Below, piece by piece: positions 53,201 through 62,517 of a DNA stretch of 64,000 bases; position 1 is the first letter of the stretch; the number at the start of each line of letters is the position of its first letter. The translations under genes and the position numbers were made by a program. The notes below the pieces were generated by a model. It saw nothing but the letters and a program-made list of their open reading frames with translations, was not told the DNA's origin and searched no databases. This DNA comes from Nemertoderma westbladi. Lineage: Eukaryota > Xenacoelomorpha > Nemertodermatida > Nemertodermatidae. The stretch lies in assembly GCA_032718475.1 (NCBI GenBank), contig JAUCBJ010008077.1, positions 84,189-148,188 of the forward strand, written 5' to 3'.

Positions 53201-53761
53201 TACTCCTATATGGAGTCCATCATACAGCAGTTAGAACCAGTACTCCTATATGGAGTCCATCATACAGCAGTTAGAATCAGTACTCCTATATGGAGTCCAT
53301 CATACGGCAGTTAGAACCAGTACTCCTATATGGAGTCCATCATACAGCAGTTAGAACCAGTACTCCTATATGGAGTCCATCATACAGCAGTTAGAATCAG
53401 TACTCCTATATGGAGTCCATCATACAGCAGTTAGAACCAGTACTCCTATATGGAGTCCATCAATCAGCAGTTAGAACCAGTACTCCTATATGGATTCCAT
53501 CAATCAGCAGTTAGAACCAGTACTCCTATATGGAGTCCATCATACAGCAGTTAGAACCAGTACTCCTATATGGAGTCCATCATACGGCAGTTAGAACCAG
53601 TACTCCTATATGGAGTCCATCATACAGCAGTTAGAATCAGTACTCCTATATGGAGTCCATCAATCAGAAGTTAGAACCAGTACTCCTATATGGAACCCAT
53701 CAATAAGAAGTTAGAACCAGTACTCCTATATGGAGTCCATCATACAGAGAACCAGTGCTCC
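47207..53761. repeat. Satellite array, 40-bp and 35-bp monomers
   Basis: About 165 copies of CAGTTAGAACCAGTACTCCT followed by ATATGGAGTCCATCATACAG. A shorter 35-bp form lacks CAGTT. Variants include ATCAGAAG, AATAAGAAG, ATCAGTA and GTGCTCC. Each monomer holds the interrupted palindrome CTCC-TATAT-GGAG. Blocks of about 1.33 kb are repeated within the array (variant pairs at about 51090 and 52417, and 51277 and 52614). Open frames inside are a by-product. Confidence 0.97.
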
Positions 53762-55250
53762 TGTTAAACTCTGTACGTACTGCAGTAGCAATACAGGAAA
53801 AAACTCATTTATTTTGTGCCAATACATTTCTACCTAAACGGGTGGCCCTTCTAAATTGATTTAGATACTGTTCAGTTATGCGCATGCGCCAGGCCCATTC
53901 CATGTAGGTGATAAGAAGGGCGCTGTGATTGGCCATTTATCTGTTTGCTGGACGAATAAGAAAGCTAGTAGCTACTCATATCCAAGTAAAACCGGTTTAC
54001 TGAATTTTATGCAATGTCAACGAGAACTTACTGGAACCGGTAAAAACCAGTTTTGTTATTATATGGTTGCAAAACAGACCTATATTCTTACAGTATTACT
54101 CTTCAAGATTTTATATTGAATTTTGTTTCAGATTGTATTGAATTTATCTTATATCCAAGTTCTGATTTTGTACCGTTAAATGTATTCGTACCTATAGATA
54201 TGTATTAACCCAATTATTTTGTTTGTGTTGGTAATTTTGCAAATCAGTATGCGATAAAGACATCCAGTGATCGGTTCGGAATTAAAACCCCATTGTTTTA
54301 ACATGAGAGGCGCATTCTCCGTCTAATATAATTATGGAGTGAGGAGGTCGAGCCGTACCGGCCGACTGCAGGAGCCCAAAATGGATGGATGATGTTACAC
54401 AACACGAGTGAAACATAAGGGCAGTAAGTTGGACTGGGCAAGCCACAAGGGGAGGGGGGTCTCATTAGGTTGATGTACACAATTCCATTAGGTTAACTGG
54501 TGCTTTAACTATTTCCTGTACTTGGGTTTGGGCCAAATTGAACCGGGATACCCCATCATAATAACCACACAGGCATCACGGAAGTGCAAGGGGGGGAGAG
54601 TGTTGATATATATTTGGTATCAGCGCTCATCGTTTTGGCTTAGGTTTGGGTCTCATTGGGATACTAATATTCATTTCACTTCATCTTAAATATTTTGACT
54701 TTGTTGGGGGTGAGTAAGCTTATATACCAAGTTTCAGCTACAGCATTATTCACAGTCCAGAAATAAATGTATTTGGGTATTTAGATAGCTAATCATCTCT
54801 CTCACAATCATTAGTATGACACTCTTACAGTTACTTTACAGAGTAGAAGTGAAAATTAGAGATTTAGTATTGGTATTAGTATTTAGTATTAGTATTTAGG
54901 TTTAGTATTGCGTATAGTTTCCTTCCTTTTACTACCGTTGACAGCGGTGCGGTGTATAGAAATATACAGAATTTGTTTTAGTGGGAAAATTTAAGATAAA
55001 TTGTTATTTATATTTGTTTGTTTACAAATTGTACTCGATACAACCCTTAACTATCGGCAGTTTAGCTTGCAGTATACGTGGTGGATAAGGGGCCATCACG
55101 CTAGTAAATTGTATTAAAGGTTGATAATATTAGCAGGCAGGCAGGGATTCCTCACCAACTGGAGTTTCCTTGTTGAGCTTTATATAGACCCGTTTATTGT
55201 TTTGTTTTCTTTCGAAACTGATACGTATTGCGATAATTTGATACGTATTC
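53762..55250 (+). repeat. BEL-D 5' LTR (at least this part)
   Basis: Matches 62518-64000 almost base for base; by eye I find four substitutions and one replaced tract (54862-54900). The true LTR end lies beyond 55250 and cannot be set because the second copy is cut by the window edge. Confidence 0.95.
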
Positions 55251-56057
55251 TACAGTGGTTATTATGTTAATAAATCTGCAATGTGCTTTAGCGAAATCTT
55301 TTTAACAAATTCTTAGCTGATTTGCGTTGTAAAAAATTATAAATAAATCACAGAGTTGCTATAGCGCCGCCGTTAAGTAAAGTTTGTATCGAGTTTGAAA
55401 GTTTGTAGAGCCAAAAGGGCTGCATTATAAGATTTACAAGAAATTAAAAAATTTATATTTCGCTCGAAATTGTTAGGATAAAATTAGGGTAAATCTACCA
55501 GACAGCCATCAAATTCTCTAATACAACTTACAGGAACATCACTTTCGTCACCGCAACCAATCCGGGATCTGGGGACGTTTGACTTGGTACGCAAGTGAAC
55601 TGATCATTCACGAGGTTGGGACGTGGGACGGCGTCGTTTAGCAGCAATCACAGGTTGGTCGTAGTGTCGATAGGATTGTGCTTGTGGGATCTATAGTTCA
55701 TTTGTGGCTGTTTGAAGGTTTGTTAAAATACTTATGCACAGTATTTGTGGCATACTTGTGCATACAAAATAAATTTGGTGTTGTAATTTTTAAGTAAAAT
55801 TTAAATTACTTCCTTTTGTTGTGTCTTATTGTCCCACCATCCAGGGTCTCCTAAAGTCGAGCCAAGGCTATATTTATGAAATAAATAAAATATAAGATAA
55901 TTGGAAATTAATTGAGTTGTAAAAGTTGTTTTATTTGAATTCACATTTGAATTGGTGTAATAATTTGTAAACTATTACAAGCAAAGAATTTCATTAAATT
56001 AAATTAAAATTAAAATTAAAAAATTTTAATCCATATAAAATATAAAAATCACAAAAA
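55251..56057 (+). other. Remainder of BEL-D 5' LTR and leader
   Basis: No coding frame. Contains the unknown LTR end and primer-binding site; none of the TGG-starting candidates is convincing. An A/T-rich run precedes the ATG at 56058. Confidence 0.5.
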
Positions 56058-59000
56058 ATGAGTCAAACAACAAATACCGACGTTCCGGTAACAGAACAAT
56101 ATGAGACTGCTGACGAGTCCAGTCAGCAATTAAACGTCACCACACCTGACGTAATTGAGACTATTAGTGCCCCTACCACACAGACAGTAGGTATCGTCCC
56201 TGCTTCTGGGTTTATAGTTCAGGGTGCTGCTCGACACCCTGATGATGAAATCCCTGATGCTGACAGCAGTGACGATAGTAACACATCCTTGAGGCATCCT
56301 ACAATTAATAAAAGTGCAGGTGGTTACATGGGTAAGGTAACCAAGGCGACAAATAAATTAACCTTATGCCTAGACAGTGGATCCTATGACCCGGCAGATT
56401 TAGCCAGAATGCTAGATGAATATGATCAGCTGTTACACGTGCAAACAATCAATTTACAGAAGTTGGTGAGTATAGCGACCAAAGAGAGACAGTTTAGAAC
56501 TCTGACATCCCTATATGATAAGTTGCAGGTAATTCGTAACCATTTCATAGATATGAATAAGCGTATAAATGTGCTTAGAGTAAATTACCGCGCTAGTTTG
56601 GAGGAGGGACCCGAAACCGAAACATTTGACTCTGAAGATTTTGAGCTAAATGAATGGTTTCAGGGTTTCAAGGGTAAGTTGGAGATATATCTTCATAAGA
56701 AGGGAGTGGTAGTACCTGGACTACCATTACCAACAAAGGAGAACGAAAAAACAGGTAAGATAACTGCTCATGTAGATGATAGTGTACCATCTCAGGTAAG
56801 TGGAAGGTGGTATCGACATAGCGAGTCAGTAAGTTCGCAGTCAATAACTGCATCGCAGCTGGACACAGTTAGAAGGTTAAGCGAAGATGGTCGCCGAGCC
56901 GAGATGGAGAAGTTACATTTTGAACAGAGCGAAGTGATACGAATAAGCACCGAGCTCGCGGAAGCTGAGTTGCAGACGATCACCCAAGATATTTCGCGCT
57001 TAAGTTTAGCAGGAGGCAGTAATATTGTGGACACCACAACTCGAGATGAAGCCACCAGGCGGGAGAGGGAAGCAAATGATCGTTTGCTAGAAATCGAGTG
57101 CGAAAGTGCTGAACGCGAGGCTCAACGCGCCCGAGCGGAAGCCGAAATTGAACACGCCAGGGCAGAGGCAGAACGTACCAAGGCGGATAAACTTGCAGCC
57201 ATCGAACGGAGACGAATTGAGCGTGACACCAATGCTCAATTACAGCGTATTGCTGATGAGAATAAACGTCACGCACATGAACGGAAGATTGCCCGCCAAA
57301 GATTAGAGTTGAAGGAAAAACAAGAGGCATTGATCATCGATCAACGTCGAAAATTAGGGGAGCAGGAGCGCCACCGCAAAGCGAATGAGTTAGAGGATAA
57401 TCGCCGTCGCATAGCCATGCAGTTAGAAGAAGCCAAGACAGCTCTTCGATGTCAGCGCGCCGAGTCATTGTTAAGTGGGATAGACCATGTTGCATCTTCC
57501 ATAGAACGATACAATCAAACTCACGATAAGAAGGGAATGGAATCTAAAGTCCATTTTATTGAATCTTTTCATCGCCAGTTTGCAGGGAAGGGCTGGGTTA
57601 ACCCAGAAGACGATTCTCCACCCAGCGTAATTTTGGAGCAACGACAGACCAGTGGGTCTGCGAGGATATTGAACTCCACCAATAGTAAGTGGCCTGACTA
57701 CCCGCAACACCCTCGTGACCCCAAACACATGGACCAGTTATCTCCACACCATTTGTTAGGTTGTAAGTGCATAGAATGCCAGCAAATTTCACCCATTATA
57801 AGGGGCATTATAAATCCGGCAGATAATGGTGAGTCACGCGAGAATTTTAGGATGAAGGAGGATGAACAACTGGTGGATTGGGACTGTTCACATGATAACC
57901 GTAACTTTAGACTGAACGAAACAACAGAACAACGTCAAGTTGAAATGTATCAATTACAACAAGCCATCCAAGAAGGCAACCAGAGGATGATGCAAGAGGT
58001 AAGAGGCATTAAGGATCAGGTTCAACATATTGAAGGTAAAGTAAATCAAGAGTTTGAGTCTGTAAAGTGGTCGGTTCAGGAAGTGCAGGATAAAGTAGAT
58101 AGTACTCAAAGAGAGCGTGAAAGGGTAGATATTCACACTCGAAAATTATCCGAGAATCTCCCTGAAGTAAACCCAATCACACTACCAAAATCCAAGGTTC
58201 AATCTCAAGCGATGGAATGTAACACAGATTCGGAGGAAGTATATGATCCTTCATCGACTGCAAAAGGAATGTATCCGGGATCGAGACCGCACTTTCAATC
58301 TAGAATATTTAAACCCGGCATGAAGTTGAACCAACAACCAAGAAATATTCGAGGTTCTTCAAATGTTGAAGGGAGTGGCTCAACGCCAGTATCAGTGATC
58401 GCATCAGAGTTATCTAAATTTGGTGCGAGACAGAGTCTCCCTCCACAGCAACCACCTTGTTTCACTGGATTACCGAAACACTGGAGAAGTTTCATTCATT
58501 ATATAGATTCCTGTGTAGCGTCACAGGATTTTACATCACATGAGAAATTTTGTTATCTATACCAATTCTTAAAAGGGGAACCCAAGGAACTAGTAAGTAC
58601 ATTTGTGGGAGACGATAATGCCTTTGAATCTGCCTATGAGCGGTTAGTAACCACCTATGGTGGTAATGTTAGAATGGCTCGCTCAGTAGTTGAAGAATTG
58701 ACAAAGGGAAATCCAGCCGTAACACCCATAGAAGTAGTGAAACTAGCCGATGCTATAAAATCAGCAATCAAGATTTTGCCAATATATGGGTGTGAGCATT
58801 ACGGATCCAGACCGGATATTCTACGAGACATTATGAAACGACTTACACTGCGCCATAGGCGAAAGGTAAGGGGCCTAGAAAGCCGAGTAGAAGCTAGGGG
58901 GGAATCACTATCTATTAAACATATTTACGATGTAATATCAGCAGAAGGTGAGGCCGAGTTGAGGTCAAATTACCCTGAAGAGTATTTAGGAGTAGAAAGA

Positions 59001-60239
59001 CGTCAGCAACTCAAATTTAAGAGCACAATGGTAAGTGCTGGTAACCCAGCATCATCATACACTTCCTTATCTGACCAAGAAATGACAAAGGTGAATTCGG
59101 CTGCGGGATATAGCGCCAAAATTAAAGTAGCGCCACCCATTGGACCCAAGGTAACTACAGTGCAACAATTGCCACCAGATTTTCGTGGATGTCAATATTG
59201 TCATCAATTGACTCAGAAATCAAATGACCACAAGCTGGTAGGGTGCAACCTGTTTTCCAAACTCGATGTAGAGAAACGGCGTTTAGCCATTCGGTCGCTA
59301 GACGCTTTCTGGAAGTGTTTAGGCACTGGGCATAAGCGGCGGGACTGTACCACCTCTAGCGTAAGTAAGGGATGCGTTGACTGTGGTCGATTGCACCACA
59401 GATTATTGCACACATCTCAACACACGCCTACTAAAAGATATCTACAGGACCATCCTAGAGTATTGACTAGACCTGCAAATACCACCAAGCGCAACGTAAC
59501 ATTTGCCCAAACAACCGATTTTGAGACTAATTACCAATCAGGTTCATCAAGTGAAGGTGAATACGAGTACAGAGAAACTTCAGAACCAGAAACTTATGCA
59601 ACTGATTCGGAACCCAGCACCACCCTGCTAACTCGAACGCAGTCCGCTGCTTTCAGCATAATTCAAGTCAAAATTCAAGGTGAGTTTGGTTCTAAGCGCA
59701 TATATTGTCTATTAGATCATGCATCTAACCAAAGTTACGTTGACGAGGAAGTGGCAAGTGTGGTCGCAGACATGGAAAAAACCAAGTCGACACTAATGGA
59801 AGTTGGATCATTACATGGACAAAAGGAAATTCCCATCAAGTATGTGAGATTGACAGTAGATTCGTTGCTACCAAGAACCAAACAGACTACCACAGAACAA
59901 CGTATGTTACCAATGAAACATTTAAAATTTGCGGCTATACGTGATTTCACCCAACTATTGGGATCTGTGCCCATACCTGATAAGAAACAAAGGGAGTACT
60001 TTAAAGACTATAATATTCCCGAGTATCGCATAGATTATCGTAATATATCAATGATCATTGGAACGGATCATTTCGATGCTCACAGAGTCCTAGAGAGTAA
60101 GCCAACAAAGTGGAAGCCAGGTGAGCCATATTCTTGTAGAACATTGTTAGGATGGTACACTAGATTTCCTTTAGAATGGTTAGGAGTTATGGATCAAATA
60201 CTACCTACCGACTCTTTCACAAAGATCAAAATGGTATAA
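56058..60239 (+). CDS. BEL-D Gag-protease polyprotein
   Basis: A 1393-codon frame with a true ATG and no internal stop. Order: disordered N-terminus; coiled coil about 280-480; a second helical stretch about 630-700 (QLQQAIQEGNQRMMQEVRG); DUF1759-type Gag near 798 (CFTGLPKHWRSFIHYID, YGGNVRMARSVVEEL); knuckle region 1045-1115 (CQYC, CLGTGHKRRDC lacking its first Cys, CVDCGRLHHRLLH); protease near 1217 (CLLDHASNQSYVDE, with DHA in place of DSG); and LLGWYTRF near the end. It stops as KIKMV a few codons after pol has been deleted. Could form particles and cleave them; cannot reverse transcribe. Closely related in layout to BEL-A Gag. Confidence 0.9.
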   Translation: MSQTTNTDVPVTEQYETADESSQQLNVTTPDVIETISAPTTQTVGIVPASGFIVQGAARHPDDEIPDADSSDDSNTSLRHPTINKSAGGYMGKVTKATNKLTLCLDSGSYDPADLARMLDEYDQLLHVQTINLQKLVSIATKERQFRTLTSLYDKLQVIRNHFIDMNKRINVLRVNYRASLEEGPETETFDSEDFELNEWFQGFKGKLEIYLHKKGVVVPGLPLPTKENEKTGKITAHVDDSVPSQVSGRWYRHSESVSSQSITASQLDTVRRLSEDGRRAEMEKLHFEQSEVIRISTELAEAELQTITQDISRLSLAGGSNIVDTTTRDEATRREREANDRLLEIECESAEREAQRARAEAEIEHARAEAERTKADKLAAIERRRIERDTNAQLQRIADENKRHAHERKIARQRLELKEKQEALIIDQRRKLGEQERHRKANELEDNRRRIAMQLEEAKTALRCQRAESLLSGIDHVASSIERYNQTHDKKGMESKVHFIESFHRQFAGKGWVNPEDDSPPSVILEQRQTSGSARILNSTNSKWPDYPQHPRDPKHMDQLSPHHLLGCKCIECQQISPIIRGIINPADNGESRENFRMKEDEQLVDWDCSHDNRNFRLNETTEQRQVEMYQLQQAIQEGNQRMMQEVRGIKDQVQHIEGKVNQEFESVKWSVQEVQDKVDSTQRERERVDIHTRKLSENLPEVNPITLPKSKVQSQAMECNTDSEEVYDPSSTAKGMYPGSRPHFQSRIFKPGMKLNQQPRNIRGSSNVEGSGSTPVSVIASELSKFGARQSLPPQQPPCFTGLPKHWRSFIHYIDSCVASQDFTSHEKFCYLYQFLKGEPKELVSTFVGDDNAFESAYERLVTTYGGNVRMARSVVEELTKGNPAVTPIEVVKLADAIKSAIKILPIYGCEHYGSRPDILRDIMKRLTLRHRRKVRGLESRVEARGESLSIKHIYDVISAEGEAELRSNYPEEYLGVERRQQLKFKSTMVSAGNPASSYTSLSDQEMTKVNSAAGYSAKIKVAPPIGPKVTTVQQLPPDFRGCQYCHQLTQKSNDHKLVGCNLFSKLDVEKRRLAIRSLDAFWKCLGTGHKRRDCTTSSVSKGCVDCGRLHHRLLHTSQHTPTKRYLQDHPRVLTRPANTTKRNVTFAQTTDFETNYQSGSSSEGEYEYRETSEPETYATDSEPSTTLLTRTQSAAFSIIQVKIQGEFGSKRIYCLLDHASNQSYVDEEVASVVADMEKTKSTLMEVGSLHGQKEIPIKYVRLTVDSLLPRTKQTTTEQRMLPMKHLKFAAIRDFTQLLGSVPIPDKKQREYFKDYNIPEYRIDYRNISMIIGTDHFDAHRVLESKPTKWKPGEPYSCRTLLGWYTRFPLEWLGVMDQILPTDSFTKIKMV

Positions 60240-60513
60240 ACAAACTCGAAATCTGAAGCGTGGTGACATGGTCCTCATCGCAGATGAGGACATGAAACGG
60301 CGCGAGTGGTTAACAGGGGTCGTTGTGAAAACACATCCATCCCAAAATGGGATAATAAGAACTGTTTCAGTTAAAAGTATCAAAAATGACCTTCTACTGC
60401 GGCCAATCCAACAATTAGTATTGTTGGAAGAAGCACGCTACGAACACGGGGACTATATCATCCCTAACAAAAAGAAAGTTAAAAATGAAGCGGGCAAAGC
60501 GCCCACAAATTAA
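60225..60513 (+). pseudogene. BEL-D orphan integrase C-terminal domain
   Basis: Frame reading TRNLKRGDMVLIADEDMKRR and IQQLVLLEEARYEHGDY, the same C-terminal domain as the BEL-A integrase (RRGDHVLLAEANLKRR, QRLVLLEE). It overlaps the end of the Gag-protease frame in another frame. The pol deletion joined the end of protease to this point out of frame. Without an own start upstream (first ATG 60268), translation is uncertain. Confidence 0.8.
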
Positions 60514-61811
60514 TCACAAAATAATAACAAATTACATAATTGTGTATATGTAATTCCATGTAAGTTTAAAAAATACGAGTTTAACGTATATTGGGGCGGT
60601 GTATTCTGGAACCTGTAATTCCACTGCCTCATGTGTTATATTTGAAAAAATAAGTATGTTTTTTTTTGTTTGAATTATTAAAAATTATTATTTTTTTTTT
60701 TGAGAATTCGTAAGCATTTAATTTTTTGAAAATTTTAATTTATATTTAATTTATATAAAGTTTTCCGAAAATTAAAGTCTCTCCCTGAAATTAAGAAATA
60801 ACAAACCTTGAACAAACAACACCAAAGTTATGTAGCGGTATTGCAAAAATTCAAACCAGCCATTAGATTCCCATATGTACAATTGGTCGATAATGCGACT
60901 GTCCAGAGTAGTGCGTGCTGTCGCGGCGTTGTTGAAACGGACCATGGGGCGGACCAACATGCGCACAGATCTTATATTGGTTGTTTCATTCATAAAGTTG
61001 TGAAACATAATAATATCATATTCATCCATTCTGGCGTTTATTTTAATTGGGAGGGAAATTAGGTGTTCCCAAATTTAATTTGACGTTAAAGGCTGACCTA
61101 CCGAAAAAATTGTATCGACCGAGGTTGGGAAGGGAAATAAATTAACTTTGGGATTGATGATTCACAGTTAAATTGTAATAAACCTATATCTCTACTTGGA
61201 ATGTTATATACTACGTAATGATATGGCTGGCTACTATGTCTCCATCGTTAGCGACCATTATAATGAAATCGAACCGCTATTTGGTTGGAATTACCATAAT
61301 TGTGTAAAGAAACCCTTCAATAGATCGGGATGTAGGAATGAAATTCTATATAAACATAAACAACTCGTTGATTCTTGCGTCGAAGAAGTCATTGAGAAAT
61401 GCGCGGCGACGGTTAAACCGGGAGCTGAATCCTATCCGAAGAAGGTTATTCGAAATGTACGGTCAGGACGGTGGTTGGCGCAACACAGAGGCTTCCGGGG
61501 CCAAGTCTTGGGGCGTGGTAAAGCACAAAGGGATAGAACGCCATCTGCGGCGGCAGGTATAGCGATTGGTCTTTGCCGATGTCGTAAACCTGCACGGGAA
61601 AATTTCCATATCTAAGAATCAAGTAAACTCTGAGACTCAAAGACATGTTTGCCCGATGCCCACCCAAGACCTGAAGGTGATACGATTTGCTCTATAATCA
61701 GAAAAAAAAGGGGGGGGGGGGATATGTAAAGGGGATCCTGTTATTACATAATTATTGTGCATTCAGTAAATTTGCTTTATTTTAAATGATAGTATATATT
61801 TTGTAAACTTG

Positions 61812-62058
61812 ATTGCACTGTACAACAAATATGTGTTATTTCTTTGAATCATTTTCCTCCAACATATCATTATAGTGTTATTGTTTATAGCGTTACTAAG
61901 GAATATGTTTATTACCATATTTATTTTAAAAATTATACACCATTATAATAATGTTTGAAGGCTTTATTGCAATGTAAAACAATTTGTGTTATTTCTTGAT
62001 TGTGTAGTGTTATTGTTTATAGTGTTACTAAGCAACCAGGCAATATGTTTGTCACCCG
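61812..62058. repeat. Diverged tandem duplication, about 155 bp
   Basis: Both copies read TGCA-TGTA-AACAA, TGTGTTATTTCTT, AGTGTTATTGTTTATAG, GTTACTAAG and AATATGTTT in order. Confidence 0.75.
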
Positions 62059-62130
62059 AAAGAAGATAAAATTATTATATTGAAAGAAAGGCTTTATTAT
62101 CTTCATACTATATTTAACACTTTATCTTGC

Positions 62131-62200
62131 GTAGCATGATAGCTCATTCGGTAGAGCGCCGGACTTTGAAAGTAATATGTCCAGGTTCGATTCTGTAAGA
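62131..62200 (+). repeat. tRNA-like sequence (A and B boxes)
   Basis: TAGCTCATTCGGTAGAGC matches a tRNA D-arm with A box. GGTTCGATTC is a perfect B box. The acceptor and anticodon stems do not pair, so it is a tRNA pseudogene or SINE head rather than a working tRNA. Confidence 0.55.
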
Positions 62201-62340
62201 AAGATAATATTTTTTTTTTTGCAAATTCAGCAGAAACTTTATTTTTTGATTTTTTATGATAGTCATTATGAATGAAGTATTTAAGTATATTTTAGAATTA
62301 TTTTGTGTTCATACGTCAAGACCCACCCGTCATGTTATGA

Positions 62341-62446
62341 TAGTTTAATTTGGAATAAGTATTTTTAGTTAATTGAATTGTGCTTAATATAGGTCAGTTT
62401 AATTTGGAATAAGTATTTTAGAATTGAATTGTGCATAATATAGGTT
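62341..62446. repeat. Two-copy tandem repeat, about 54 bp
   Basis: Each copy reads AGTTTAATTTGGAATAAGTA, TTGAATTGTGC and TAATATAGGT. Just upstream of the BEL-D 3' LTR. Confidence 0.85.
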
Positions 62447-62517
62447 ATATGAAGGTTATATTTGGGGAAAACATCTTGCGACAATCATAATATCGCTGTT
62501 GATGTTTTCCGGGGCGG

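Larger units (their letters stand above)
60514..62517 (+). other. BEL-D non-coding 3' internal region
   Basis: About 2 kb between the integrase tail and the 3' LTR. A 139-codon plus frame at 61196-61615 and an 85-codon minus frame at 60772-61029 have no recognisable domain. A G run sits at about 61710-61720. In BEL-A and BEL-C this interval carries the accessory ORF; I cannot recognise it here. Confidence 0.45.

Noticed and set aside
47207-53761. Many short ORFs in the satellite and a CRISPR-like appearance
   Set aside because: The ORFs are repeats of one translated monomer. There are no unique spacers between repeats and no cas genes, and the context is eukaryotic.
47207-53761. SRF-type CArG box in each satellite monomer
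   Set aside because: The core CCTATATGG is 9 nt; the CArG consensus needs 10, so the match fails.
60772-61667. BEL-D counterpart of the accessory exonuclease ORF
   Set aside because: Short frames on both strands show no D-x-E, KVG-type or knuckle motifs that I can trust.
62131-62200. Functional tRNA gene
   Set aside because: A and B boxes are good, but acceptor and anticodon stems do not pair, so a pseudogene or SINE head is more likely.
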